Origin: Flavobacteriales bacterium UBA6165
GTDB taxonomy: Bacteria; Bacteroidota; Bacteroidia; Flavobacteriales_D; Crocinitomicaceae
Length of the DNA stretch: 16,261 nt
NCBI GenBank assembly: GCA_002422285.1
Contig: DIUF01000115.1
Location: forward strand, 9,803 to 26,063
Direction of reading: 5' to 3'
Shown here: positions 4,861 to 14,050 of the stretch, piece by piece
Position numbering within the stretch: position 1 is the stretch's first letter
How the letters are laid out: every line of letters starts with the position of its first letter
Program-made: the position numbers and the translations under genes
The notes under the pieces: model-generated
What the model saw: the letters and a program-made list of their open reading frames with translations, nothing else
Database searches by the model: none
Told to the model about the DNA's origin: nothing

Positions 4861-7800
4861 TCACTCACCACCAAACACATGAAAAAATCCTTGATAGTTT
4901 CGGTTTAAATAATCGAACTGGTAAAAATAAACGCCATCTATTAAATCAATCGGACTCCAATCATTTTGGTAGTTTTCAATGTCAAAAACTATATTGCCCC
5001 AACGGTTAAGAACAACGAGTTTTGAAGGTTGCGTGATGTCAAGATTTTGAATCAGAAAGATGTCATTTGTGTTGTCGCTGTTTGGTGTAACCACATTCGG
5101 GATGATAATAGGCCCAACTACAGTTATATCAATGAAAGCGGTGTCTGTGCAACCCAATTCATCAGTAACGACGAGCGTAATCAAGTAATTGCCAGCATTG
5201 GAATAATTGTGACTGGGGTTTTCAATATTGCTCGTGTTTCCATCACCAAAAATCCAATTCCATGAATTTATTGGAAACAAACCAGCGGTCGATGTGCTTT
5301 GCAAACTCAATTGATCATCTGTAGTTATTACATCATTGCTCAATGAAATACCCGCAGTTGGAGAAGACGATATAACCGTGATTTCAGCAGTGGCCTGGCA
5401 GCCCAAACTATCAGTGACAATTAAATTATAAGCGCCAGCACCAAGCACCACAGACTGCTCATTGCTTCCATTAGACCATTGATAAGCAACAAAGCCTGAG
5501 TTAGCTTCTAATGTGGTTGCATTACCTGCACAAAAAAAAGTGTTTCCAGCAATGCTTACCACTGGATTAGGAAATTCAGTAACTGAAACTGTATCACTTA
5601 TAACACATGAATTTGGGTCGCTTGATATAAGCCAATATGTGCCAGCGCCAACAGTGATGCTTTGGGTTTGTTCGCCCGTATTCCAGAGGTAATTAGCGAA
5701 ACCATTGCTAGCTGTTAAATCTGTTGTATTTCCTACACACACACCCAAATCGCCAATGATGCTTATGTTTTGAGATGCCACTATTATAAAAGTGCCATCA
5801 TAAGTTAAAGCGGTTTCGCAACCACAAATATCAGTAAACAATGGAATGCTAAAGTTAAATTCACCTGTTTGCGTTGGCGTTCCAGAAAAAACGAGTTGTT
5901 GGCTATTAAATGCAACAACAATGCCCGGCGGTAAGCCCAGAGGAGTGCCAATAGCCAAAACGTTTTCAAGGACTGAAATGATTGGTTCTATGGCGTTATT
6001 CAGACAAAGATTGTTTTCCAAGTTACAGGCCACAGGCAATCCCATATCAAACTTCATAATAAATCCGTCTTCATCGGCACCATTGGGGATATTAAACTCG
6101 TTTATAAAATAAGCGCCATTCCCAGGGTTGACCAAAGGATAAGAAGCCGCGGTAGTTGCATACCCCCATTCGCCTGCAATAATTAGATTGCCTTCACAAT
6201 CGTTTGTGATTGGGCAACGGAAATCAAATCCTTCTCCACCAATGTAAGTGGCCCATTGCAACTGGCCCGAGTTTGAGAACCGCGACAAATAAGGGCTAAT
6301 AAATCCGGTTCCTGGAGCCACATAACCTCCTTCGCATGGTGCCAAGGTAGAGTTGCTTAAGAATCCTGTGTCGAACGAAAAATAAACCCTACCACAGTTG
6401 TCTATACTCAGATGTTGGCTATTCAACATGTAGTCTTCATTTGGAGTGCCATAATAAGTTGACCAGATGAGATTTCCTGTGTTCGAAAATTTACATATAA
6501 ACACATCAAGTGAACCTGTGTTAAAATTCTGAAAAAACGCGCCATTTCCGGGATTTAAAAGTGGGATATCTATAGAGTAGGTTTCTCCTGCCCAAAAAAC
6601 GTTATTAGCGTCATCGGTAGCCAGAGATTTCCCGTAATCTGTATCTTCACCTCCAAAACAAGTAGACCATTGTAATACACCAGAATTCGTGAATTTCGCC
6701 AAAAATGCATTGCCAAAGCTGGGGTTAACTGGAGTTTGAAAAAACGCGCCACTGCCAGGGTTTAGAAGGGGGAAAACATCTGAGAAAGTGGAGCCAGTAA
6801 AATACAAATTCCCCAAGTTGTCCGTGGTAATGGAGGATGCTATATCAAAATCATTTCCACCAAAGTAGGTAGACCATTGCAAGACCCCAGAGCTTGAGAA
6901 TTTGGCAAGATACGTTTCAACCAAATCATTCGATGAAGTAGGTACATAATTTTGAATGTAAGCACCACCACCAGGATCGGTAAGAGGGTGGCTGTTATCG
7001 AAAACTAAAGAACAAACGAAAAGATTGTCGTTAGAATCGACAGAAACACCATTAACTGCGGGGAAAGAAGTGGACCACAATAAAACCCCGTCATTTGAGA
7101 ATTTAACTACAAAACCGCCGCCGCTAGTTGCAGTTTGAAAAAAGGCTCCTCCTCCAGGGTTTACAAACGGAAAGTCTGGCGAACCTGTTGTGCCGCCTCC
7201 GTACACATTATTCGCGGCATCAATATCGATGGAAATCAATTCTTCACCACCAATTCCACCAATATAAGTTGACCAAATCAAACTTCCTGTTTCCGAAAAT
7301 TTTACAATAAATCCTGTGCTGGTCGTGAAATTGGTCCCTTGAAAAAAAGTGCCATTGCTTAAGGTAGGAAAATTGGAAGAATAAGAATAGCCGCCCATAA
7401 AAATATTATTATCATCGTCAACAGTTAGACAGCCCGGACCATCCCAATTATTGCCTCCATAAAGTGTTGACCAAAATATTTCTGGGTCAATAACCAGCAA
7501 CTCATCGAAAATATGGCGATTGGTTTCAGGAAAAATAAAGCCAATTATAGTTTCATAACCTGCATCTCCGTGTAGCTGTATTTGCTTTTGCGTCAAGGGA
7601 TTGAATCGTGTTTTCAATTCGTTAGCTGCCAAAAAACTAATGGGCTTCAATTCTTTGATGTTGCCGTATTGTGTGCTGAGTTCCAATTCTCCGTTCGGGT
7701 TAATATTGAGCGGATTTTTGCTTTTATACTTGAATTGAATTTGTCGATAATCGGCGCCAGGATGCACAATAAAATCGTATTTGTATCTTCGTTCACCATC

Positions 7801-8313
7801 AAAATACCAGACCCAATCAATGCCCGGATAGACCTCTTGGATCGTAATTTTTTTATAGTGTTTTACATCAAACACGGGTGCTTCATTGCCTTGATAATAA
7901 TTTTGACTCCCTTGTTGAGGCTCTTCTTTGATAATATTTTCTCTTTTTATCGAAGCACCAACCAATTCAACATCAATGCGCTCCCAATGAAGCAGTTTCT
8001 GTTTTTTTGGTTTTCGTTTGATGGCGGACATTCTTTTTTCAAGGGCACTCAATTCTTCCTCAGGAATTAGTTGTTTTTCCTGCCGAAATGTTTGAAAAGT
8101 GATTCCGTTTTCAGTTATCCATAAATTGAGTTCAGCAGCTTCGGCTTTGAATAGAACATGAGGCACTGGCTGATCATTTAGGTCCCTCATTTGCCCCTTA
8201 TTTTCTAAAAAACCCAGATTACCTTGTGCTTTGAGCCATAATTCATTTGAGTTTTGAGCAAAACACATGCTGAAAACAGATAATATCATGACAAATGAAA
8301 AAAATAATTTCAT
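4861..8313 (-). CDS. T9SS type B cargo protein with seven SBBP repeats, Ig-like modules and a PKD domain
   Basis: A 1150 aa secreted or surface protein. Residues 1-19 are a Sec signal peptide (cut likely after FA-19, before QNSNELW). Residues about 30-275 resemble the N-terminal domain common to SBBP proteins (NLGFLENKGQ, DWVWYFDGERRYKYDFIVHPGA). Seven WST-type repeats start at W281, 347, 413, 480, 549, 617 and 687, spaced 66-70 aa. Most carry a PGxGAFFQ-like loop, as expected for an SBBP beta-propeller. Next come an Ig-like stretch (773-822, LPPGIVV and SGTPTQTGEF), two Cys-containing Ig-like modules (849-911, 916-980) and a PKD domain (985-1066) with IFGDGNTSNIENPSHNY. The CHU_C/T9SS type B sorting domain (1067-1150) includes PNVVTPNSDNTNDIF and VLNRWGNIVF. 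No catalytic residues were recognised, so the role is probably adhesive or structural. It lies 87 bp downstream of a related cargo gene. Confidence 0.9.
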   Translation of the reverse strand: MKLFFSFVMILSVFSMCFAQNSNELWLKAQGNLGFLENKGQMRDLNDQPVPHVLFKAEAAELNLWITENGITFQTFRQEKQLIPEEELSALEKRMSAIKRKPKKQKLLHWERIDVELVGASIKRENIIKEEPQQGSQNYYQGNEAPVFDVKHYKKITIQEVYPGIDWVWYFDGERRYKYDFIVHPGADYRQIQFKYKSKNPLNINPNGELELSTQYGNIKELKPISFLAANELKTRFNPLTQKQIQLHGDAGYETIIGFIFPETNRHIFDELLVIDPEIFWSTLYGGNNWDGPGCLTVDDDNNIFMGGYSYSSNFPTLSNGTFFQGTNFTTSTGFIVKFSETGSLIWSTYIGGIGGEELISIDIDAANNVYGGGTTGSPDFPFVNPGGGAFFQTATSGGGFVVKFSNDGVLLWSTSFPAVNGVSVDSNDNLFVCSLVFDNSHPLTDPGGGAYIQNYVPTSSNDLVETYLAKFSSSGVLQWSTYFGGNDFDIASSITTDNLGNLYFTGSTFSDVFPLLNPGSGAFFQTPVNPSFGNAFLAKFTNSGVLQWSTCFGGEDTDYGKSLATDDANNVFWAGETYSIDIPLLNPGNGAFFQNFNTGSLDVFICKFSNTGNLIWSTYYGTPNEDYMLNSQHLSIDNCGRVYFSFDTGFLSNSTLAPCEGGYVAPGTGFISPYLSRFSNSGQLQWATYIGGEGFDFRCPITNDCEGNLIIAGEWGYATTAASYPLVNPGNGAYFINEFNIPNGADEDGFIMKFDMGLPVACNLENNLCLNNAIEPIISVLENVLAIGTPLGLPPGIVVAFNSQQLVFSGTPTQTGEFNFSIPLFTDICGCETALTYDGTFIIVASQNISIIGDLGVCVGNTTDLTASNGFANYLWNTGEQTQSITVGAGTYWLISSDPNSCVISDTVSVTEFPNPVVSIAGNTFFCAGNATTLEANSGFVAYQWSNGSNEQSVVLGAGAYNLIVTDSLGCQATAEITVISSSPTAGISLSNDVITTDDQLSLQSTSTAGLFPINSWNWIFGDGNTSNIENPSHNYSNAGNYLITLVVTDELGCTDTAFIDITVVGPIIIPNVVTPNSDNTNDIFLIQNLDITQPSKLVVLNRWGNIVFDIENYQNDWSPIDLIDGVYFYQFDYLNRNYQGFFHVFGGE
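6043..7482 (-). repeat. seven tandem SBBP (WSTYxGG) repeats within the cargo gene
   Basis: Residues 278-757 consist of seven units of 66-70 aa. Each starts at a W-S/A-T motif: WSTLYGG, WSTYIGG, WSTSFPA, WSTYFGG, WSTCFGG, WSTYYGT and WATYIGG. Each is followed by an N/G-rich segment with NxxVY or GNLYF-type strands, then in most units a PGxGAxF loop. The third unit has lost the YxGG part. Seven units match a single closed seven-bladed propeller. Confidence 0.8.
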
Positions 8314-8400
8314 AAACTACTGAAATGTATTGATATAGCCAGATTAAAAATATTTTTGCTTAGAGGTAAAAAACTCAAATAATTATAAAAACCAAAACTT

Positions 8401-10821
8401 CTACCTCAACAAATTCACATGTCCAAACACCTCATACACTTTGACAGAGTCGGATTCTTTAAAACGCACTTGATAGACATAAACACCGTCTGGCACATCA
8501 AGTGTTAAATATTTACCATCCCAACCCGCATTGATTTCAACAGTATTAAATACAACTTCTCCCCACCTATTGTATATCAGAAAATCATAATTTTGAACGT
8601 CAATGCCCGAAGTGAAAACGGGTAGAAATATGCTATTAATACCATCTCCATTAGGAGTAAACGTATTGGGTATGTAGTAAATCAAATCTTCTTGAATGTT
8701 GATTAAAATTGTGGCAGTATCCGAACATGCTTGGTTATTGGCTACCAGCATTATTTGATAAGAACCGTAATCGGATAAAGAGAAAGACTCATTCACGTTT
8801 AAGCCCAGAAATTCATTATTCAAAAGCCAAAGGTAGGATTCTGCGTTTTCTGAACTGTTTATGGTGAAAACCGTCGCGCCTATTTCTGGAAAACTTGGGT
8901 TTACTACAAATGAGGCAATAGGTTGAGGCGTAAGCGCAATAGTAACCATCGTATCAATAACAAATTCGCAGCCCTGAGCAGTGAAGGCTTCAAAAGATAC
9001 TGCATAAACGCCTGAATTTTGATAAATATGAGTCGGCGCAGTACTATTTGATGTGTTTCCATCACCAAAACTCCACGTTACATCAGTCAAAACGTCATTA
9101 GAATTGAATTCTATAAGAAAATTGGTGGGTAGTGGTGCGCAACCTGCTGTGTTTTGCGCAATAATTAATCCATTGAAGGAAAATACTCCCAGATTGACGG
9201 TATCACTTGAAATACAACCATTTGTGTCGTTTGCGGTAAGCCAATATGTTCCAGCACCCACGGTGATGCTTTGCGTTTGTGCGCCAGTACTCCATTGAAA
9301 ATTTGTGAAACCATTGCTGGCTGTTAATGTTGTTGTGTTGCCTTCACATAGTTCAAGAGCGCCAATGATATTGATGTTTTGAGGAACAAAATTGCTGACA
9401 ACAATTGTATCGCTGGCTGTTCCATTGGTGGTGGTTACCGTTACCCAATACGTTCCGGGTTGGTTAACACTTATACTATTTGAAACGGCGCCTGTATTCC
9501 ACAAATAACTGAGTTCGTTGGGTGGAGCATTTAGCGTTACCGAGGATTCTGAGCAAATCAAAACATCGGGACCAAGCGAGAAAGTGAAATCGGGGACATC
9601 AATTGAACAGTCCACAACTTCATTAGAATAATCAAAGCCAGCAATAAATGTAGGCAGTGAGAAGCTAACTTGGGTGCCCGGGAGCAATTGAATAGCATCA
9701 ACTTGAAAACTACATCCCAGACCTTGAACATTTGGTTCATTAATTACGTGAATAGTTGAGTTTGTTCCAGCGATATAAATCCGATTGTTTGGCCCAAGTT
9801 GTAAGCATTTAGCGTTGTAAATCTGATAGTTATATAATGTTGTTTGTGATGCAATAATAGCCGCTTGATTATTAGAAGATAAATCAAATTGATAGATAAA
9901 AGAACCTGCTTGAGTTCCTGTAGCCGTTTGTGTGTATAAAAGATTGCTATTAGGAGAAAACTCAACACCATAGGTTTGGTTTTGAAAGCCCTGCGCAAAA
10001 ATGGTAATGGGATTGCTCACAAAACCAGTTGTTGTATTGAAATCAAAAACTTCAAGTATGTTGTTTCCGTTTAAACTTCCAAGGGCAACTTTTTGTCCAT
10101 TTGGCGAAATTTTCATTTGACCAATCACACCACCAAAACTTTGCGGGCTATTTACATTCTGATGAACTGTACCCACAAACGACGAAATGGTATCTTGTAT
10201 GCCTTGTGCTGTAATTCTCATGGCAATAAACTCGTTGCTGTTGTACTTGTGTGTGAGCAACCAATAATCCACTCCATTGGCATGACGAACAACAGCCATT
10301 TTTTCAGTCAAACCATTCATTAAGGGTGTATTCTTTTGTCCAGAAATTATATCACCATTTCCGTTGTCTAAACAATTGTCGATTTTTGAATACCTCAAAC
10401 CAAAATCAAAGTTTTGACCACAACACAGTAGGCTTCCCATTGTAAACAGGTAAAAAACTCCACTGGGATTGGCTGGGTCTGGAACAAAAACTGAAGAATG
10501 CGTTGAAGAAACATTACCCTCTAAACCTGATCCATTCGGTGTGATTTGATGGTTGCTGTTATATAAGGTTGTTCCATTGGAATAATACAGTAAACTGCCA
10601 TTAATATCACTTATTGAAGATGTGCCTTCATTGTGAGAATTCAATGGACTAGGAAAACCTAGACTGAGGTAGGCAATCTGACCAATATTCGTAGGCACTG
10701 GCTCACCAGAACTAAAATCCAATCCAGCAAAATTTCCAAAAAACCAATTGTTCACTTGATTTTGAGCGTAACAGCTGCTGAAAGCTATGCAAGTGATGGC
10801 AATTTTAAAAATTAACTTCAT
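8401..10821 (-). CDS. T9SS type B cargo protein with propeller-like N-terminus, Ig-like and PKD domains
   Basis: An 806 aa secreted protein. The signal peptide is residues 1-19 (MKLIFKIAITCIAFSSCYA, then QNQVNNWFFGN). Residues 24-400 match a recurrent Bacteroidota N-terminal region: WFFGNFAGLDF, a SLLYYSNGTTLYNSNHQ segment, SSTHSSVFVPDP, then repeated strands such as MKISPNGQKVALGS and VEFSPNSNLLYT. This suggests a WD40-like propeller. Next are two Ig-like modules (416-477 and 482-543), a PKD domain (560-628) with WSFGDGNTSNSTAPTHIY, and a second PKD-like stretch (634-709). A CHU_C sorting domain (716-806) closes the protein, with IPNTFTPNGDGINSIF and IYNRWGEVVFNT. Module 482-543 is very close to residues 849-910 of the downstream cargo protein. 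A TAACTTTG box lies 26 bp upstream of the ATG. The specific function is unknown. Confidence 0.88.
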   Translation of the reverse strand: MKLIFKIAITCIAFSSCYAQNQVNNWFFGNFAGLDFSSGEPVPTNIGQIAYLSLGFPSPLNSHNEGTSSISDINGSLLYYSNGTTLYNSNHQITPNGSGLEGNVSSTHSSVFVPDPANPSGVFYLFTMGSLLCCGQNFDFGLRYSKIDNCLDNGNGDIISGQKNTPLMNGLTEKMAVVRHANGVDYWLLTHKYNSNEFIAMRITAQGIQDTISSFVGTVHQNVNSPQSFGGVIGQMKISPNGQKVALGSLNGNNILEVFDFNTTTGFVSNPITIFAQGFQNQTYGVEFSPNSNLLYTQTATGTQAGSFIYQFDLSSNNQAAIIASQTTLYNYQIYNAKCLQLGPNNRIYIAGTNSTIHVINEPNVQGLGCSFQVDAIQLLPGTQVSFSLPTFIAGFDYSNEVVDCSIDVPDFTFSLGPDVLICSESSVTLNAPPNELSYLWNTGAVSNSISVNQPGTYWVTVTTTNGTASDTIVVSNFVPQNINIIGALELCEGNTTTLTASNGFTNFQWSTGAQTQSITVGAGTYWLTANDTNGCISSDTVNLGVFSFNGLIIAQNTAGCAPLPTNFLIEFNSNDVLTDVTWSFGDGNTSNSTAPTHIYQNSGVYAVSFEAFTAQGCEFVIDTMVTIALTPQPIASFVVNPSFPEIGATVFTINSSENAESYLWLLNNEFLGLNVNESFSLSDYGSYQIMLVANNQACSDTATILINIQEDLIYYIPNTFTPNGDGINSIFLPVFTSGIDVQNYDFLIYNRWGEVVFNTVEINAGWDGKYLTLDVPDGVYVYQVRFKESDSVKVYEVFGHVNLLR

Positions 10822-10846
10822 GCTGGGTTTGTATATCTATCTGAAA

Positions 10847-10854
10847 CAAAGTTA
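10847..10854 (-). promoter_or_regulatory. -7 promoter element for the 806 aa cargo gene (TAACTTTG)
   Basis: Read on the minus strand, 10854-10847 is TAACTTTG, a match to TAnnTTTG, 26 bp before the ATG at 10821. No TTG is present at the standard upstream distance. It suggests the cargo pair is transcribed separately from the antiporter operon that ends at 10925. Confidence 0.45.
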
Positions 10855-10924
10855 GATGATTAATGTTTGTTTGTCAGGGTTTTCTTTTAATTCACTATTG
10901 TGGCGCCGCAAAAGACTGATGAAA

Positions 10925-12529
10925 CTAAACCTTGAACAAATTCATAGCTTGTTCAACATAGTCCTGACCAATGTAATTTTTGAATTGGTACACAAAATCG
11001 GCACCATGCTTTTCATATTTTGCTCTTTCATCTGGATAGTGACAAATCGAACACACCTTAAAATCTCTATTTTCCAAACGATTGATGCATTCCAAGATAT
11101 TCAAGTTGGTCTGCACATCACTCATGGTCAAATAGACCATCTTCAATCCACTGGTGTTGATGTTATCCCAAAATTCACTGTCCGTTGTGTCTGCCCAAAG
11201 CACATTTTTTCCTGACGCTTTTAGGCCCCCAATTAAGTCATGGTCGTAATCCAAGCCCAGTACTAAGTCGTTTTTGCTTTCCGCCAAAGAGTCAAAGGTG
11301 TGTATGCCTACGCTTCCCAATCCAATAACCAAAAATTCAGCTCCGCACAAATCATCAGGCTCACAATCAACGGTATTTCTGTTTTTATTCAATCGTAAAA
11401 TAAGGGATTTAAACTTATCAAAAATAAGATGAGAATATTTGTTTAGCGGTGCTGCGAGCACAAAAGAAAACGACATCAATAAGGCCATGACTACCAACCA
11501 TTCTGTATTCATCAAACCGATGCTTACGCCAACAACACCCACAATTAAACCAAATTCACTGAAGTTGGTCAAACTCAAAGCGCCCAAGTAGGATGTGCGT
11601 GGTTGCAAATCGAATTTTGATAGAATTAGCACAAACAAGCCGCCTTTTATAAGCACCAGTGGTAGGAGCACGGCTGTAATCACAAGAATATCAAATGTAG
11701 GCAATCCCACGAGACCCACATTCAGGAAAAACGCTATCAGGAAAAAGTCTTTGTATTCGACCATTCTTTTGTATAACTCATCAGAGCGTGGGTGATTTAC
11801 GAGCATCATACCAATGATCAATGCCCCTAAATCGGGTTTCAGACCAACCAAGCTAAAGCTCAAAGCACCAGCTATGAAGGTTGCAAAAAAGCCAAATACA
11901 GGAACCATCTCGCCATGCTCAAGAATGTCCAAAATTTTGTCCAACACTTTTTTTAAGACCCAAAGCAAGAGCGGCAATAAAAAAACCCAAGGCGAAGGCA
12001 ATTTCTTATCAGAAAAAGCAATGAACAAAACGGCAAATATGTCTTGAATAATAAGAATACCTATAGCCAATTTACCGTGATAAGAATCAAATTCACCACG
12101 CGCCTCCAATGTTTTGACTACGAAAACGGTACTTGAAAAACTCAGCGCGAAGCTTATCATAGCAGCAGAAGCCCAAGTCATTCCCGCCAGTTGACTCAAG
12201 CCAAGATAAGAGATGAGCATCAATACACCAGAAAAAAGAAGCACAACGAAGATCATGTGTATACTCGCACTCGCCCAAATTTCTTTCTTGAAAAGTGATT
12301 TTAGTTTCAATTTTAAACCAATGGTAAAGAGAAGCAGCATAACGCCGATGTCAGCCATGGGTTCAATAGCAGATATAAGTTGTCCGTGGCGGAGTCCAGA
12401 AAAATTAATTATAAAGCCTCCTACAAGAAAGCCCACCAGAGGTGGTAAGCCCATTCTTTTTGCAGCTAAACCACAAATAAAGGCTATGGCCAACCAAAGC
12501 GCATCAGCATAAAATGGATCTAAACTCAT
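10925..12529 (-). CDS. Kef-type CPA2 cation/proton antiporter with C-terminal RCK_N domain
   Basis: A 534 aa inner-membrane protein that probably exchanges K+ (or Na+) for H+. Residues about 8-375 form the hydrophobic Na_H_exchanger core, with roughly 12 membrane segments. It contains GLPPLVGFLVGGFIIN (27-42), ADIGVMLLLFTIGLKL (59-74) and the family's Q-D motif in LAIGILIIQDIFAV (Q162, D163), aligned with the functional QD of KefB/KefC. The C-terminus (397-520) is an RCK_N/TrkA-N Rossmann domain with AEFLVIGLGSVGIH (GxGxxG) and an acidic LDYDHD after strand 2, so nucleotide-dependent gating is likely. The protein ends soon after, with no RCK_C domain. The start ATG lies 1 bp past the nhaA stop (TAA C ATG), so translation is probably coupled. 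The transported ion cannot be settled from sequence. Confidence 0.9.
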   Translation of the reverse strand: MSLDPFYADALWLAIAFICGLAAKRMGLPPLVGFLVGGFIINFSGLRHGQLISAIEPMADIGVMLLLFTIGLKLKLKSLFKKEIWASASIHMIFVVLLFSGVLMLISYLGLSQLAGMTWASAAMISFALSFSSTVFVVKTLEARGEFDSYHGKLAIGILIIQDIFAVLFIAFSDKKLPSPWVFLLPLLLWVLKKVLDKILDILEHGEMVPVFGFFATFIAGALSFSLVGLKPDLGALIIGMMLVNHPRSDELYKRMVEYKDFFLIAFFLNVGLVGLPTFDILVITAVLLPLVLIKGGLFVLILSKFDLQPRTSYLGALSLTNFSEFGLIVGVVGVSIGLMNTEWLVVMALLMSFSFVLAAPLNKYSHLIFDKFKSLILRLNKNRNTVDCEPDDLCGAEFLVIGLGSVGIHTFDSLAESKNDLVLGLDYDHDLIGGLKASGKNVLWADTTDSEFWDNINTSGLKMVYLTMSDVQTNLNILECINRLENRDFKVCSICHYPDERAKYEKHGADFVYQFKNYIGQDYVEQAMNLFKV

Positions 12530-12530
12530 G

Positions 12531-13865
12531 TTAACTTTCTTTTGGTTTGTTCAATGCGTTTTTAAGAATAAAATAGCCCAAGGTGCCTGCAATCAATGAC
12601 CCGCTCAAAATTCCCATTTTGGCTTGTTCCATATATATTTCATTTTCAAAAGCCAAGGAATTGATGAATAAGGACATGGTGAAACCAATTGCTGCCAGTA
12701 AAGATACACCCAAAATCATTTTAGAATTTACATTGGCTGGCATTTTAAACCAACCCAATTTCAGTCCCAGCATGGATAAACCATAAATACCCAAAAACTT
12801 TCCGAGTATCAAACCTATCATAACGCCCAAAGATACAGGGCTAAAGAGCATTTCAAGCCAATCTCCATTAATCACAACTCCTGCATTTGCCAAAGCAAAA
12901 ATCGGCATAATCAAATACAAAACCAAACCATGCATGCTGTGTTCCAATTTTTGAAGTGGGGATATAGAATCGTCTGAAATTCGACGTATCTCACCAATGA
13001 TGTTTTCCTCATCTGCCGACAACAAAAACTCCTCTTTTTCCGCACAATTGGCTTGCTCCAAATCTTTGGTCAACGACCTCAAATTTGTAATAAAATTTTG
13101 CTTATCAATAGCTCTGTTACTCGGTATAGAAAAGGCCGCCAAAACGGCAGCAATAGTGGCGTGCACCCCTGATAACAAAAATGCCAACCACACACCTCCA
13201 ATACCCAAAACGGCATAAATCAACACATTGCGCACTCCGAACTTATTGAGCAAAAACATAAAGCTCAAAATGAAAAACCCGATCAACAGACTGCTAAAAG
13301 TGATTTCTGAGGTATAGAAAAAAGCCACCACAGAAACTGCCCCGATATCATCAATAATAGCCAATGCTGTGAGAAAAACTTTGAGTTGGATAGGTACACG
13401 TGGACCAAGTAAATACAATACACCCAAAGCAAACGCTATATCTGTTGCCATAGGAATACCCCATCCATTCGAAGCCTCGGGAAATCCGAAATTAAAAAGA
13501 GAATATATAGCCGCTGGCAAAAGCATGCCACCCATCGCTCCAACAATAGGCATAATGATGTTTTTGGGGTTAGATAGTTCTCCTGCTATAATCTCACGTT
13601 TCAATTCGAGACCCACAACAAAAAAGAAAATAGACATCAAACCATCATTAATCCAAAGCAATAGCGTTTTGTATACCTTGAAATCGCCAATCGTAAAACC
13701 AATTTTTTGCGATAAGAGATTTTGAATAAATCCATGAGCTGGAGAATTCGCCAATAATAATGCTAGAAATGCTGTGAAAAATAATAGCAGGGAACTGAAT
13801 GTGCTCTTTTTGATGAATTGTTGGATGGGACGGAGTGCCGAAAACTCCAAAACTTTTTCTGTCAT
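12531..13865 (-). CDS. nhaA: Na+/H+ antiporter NhaA
   Basis: NhaA expels Na+ or Li+ in exchange for 2 H+ across the inner membrane, in pH and salt homeostasis. The protein is 444 aa from ATG 13865. A TTG three codons upstream is possible, but the ATG has GGAAAA just before it. Diagnostic blocks are LLWINDGLMSIFFFVVGLE (69-87), GWGIPMATDIAFALGVL (134-150) with T141-D142, and the ion-binding pair D172-D173 in TALAIIDDIGAVSV. LSGVHATIAAVL (231-242), PIFALANAG (321-329) and LGKFLGI with K356 (equivalent of E. coli K300) complete the set. E. coli NhaA is 388 aa. The extra length is mainly a charged cytosolic loop (about 252-312) before the C-terminal helices. It is first gene of a two-gene unit with the Kef-type antiporter. 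No clear TAnnTTTG promoter was found in the 185 bp upstream. Confidence 0.96.
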   Translation of the reverse strand: MTEKVLEFSALRPIQQFIKKSTFSSLLLFFTAFLALLLANSPAHGFIQNLLSQKIGFTIGDFKVYKTLLLWINDGLMSIFFFVVGLELKREIIAGELSNPKNIIMPIVGAMGGMLLPAAIYSLFNFGFPEASNGWGIPMATDIAFALGVLYLLGPRVPIQLKVFLTALAIIDDIGAVSVVAFFYTSEITFSSLLIGFFILSFMFLLNKFGVRNVLIYAVLGIGGVWLAFLLSGVHATIAAVLAAFSIPSNRAIDKQNFITNLRSLTKDLEQANCAEKEEFLLSADEENIIGEIRRISDDSISPLQKLEHSMHGLVLYLIMPIFALANAGVVINGDWLEMLFSPVSLGVMIGLILGKFLGIYGLSMLGLKLGWFKMPANVNSKMILGVSLLAAIGFTMSLFINSLAFENEIYMEQAKMGILSGSLIAGTLGYFILKNALNKPKES

Positions 13866-13993
13866 GTTTTCCAAGATTTATCGAACGAATTGTTTCCGAC
13901 ACTCAGACTTATTCAACCTCATTCAGTTCAAATAAGCCTTAAAGCCGACGACGAAAATAATGCGTTCGCCATTTGGGAAATCTTGGGGGCGGT

Positions 13994-14025
13994 TAAAAAT
14001 TCTTAATTGGTTATCCTAATCCAAT
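13994..14025 (-). terminator. possible weak terminator after the tonB-like pair
   Basis: On the minus strand, just beyond the first TonB-C gene's stop (14051), ATTGG (14025-14021) can pair with CCAAT (14010-14006) around a 10 nt loop. A T-rich run, GAATTTTTAA, follows. The stem is only 5 bp, so this is a weak call. Confidence 0.25.
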
Positions 14026-14050
14026 CCAAGTTAAAAAGGGGGTCTCATCA

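Noticed and set aside
7582..8070. 162 aa plus-strand open frame antisense to the SBBP gene
   Set aside because: It lies fully opposite a well-supported coding region and has low-complexity Phe/Ile-rich content typical of antisense shadows.
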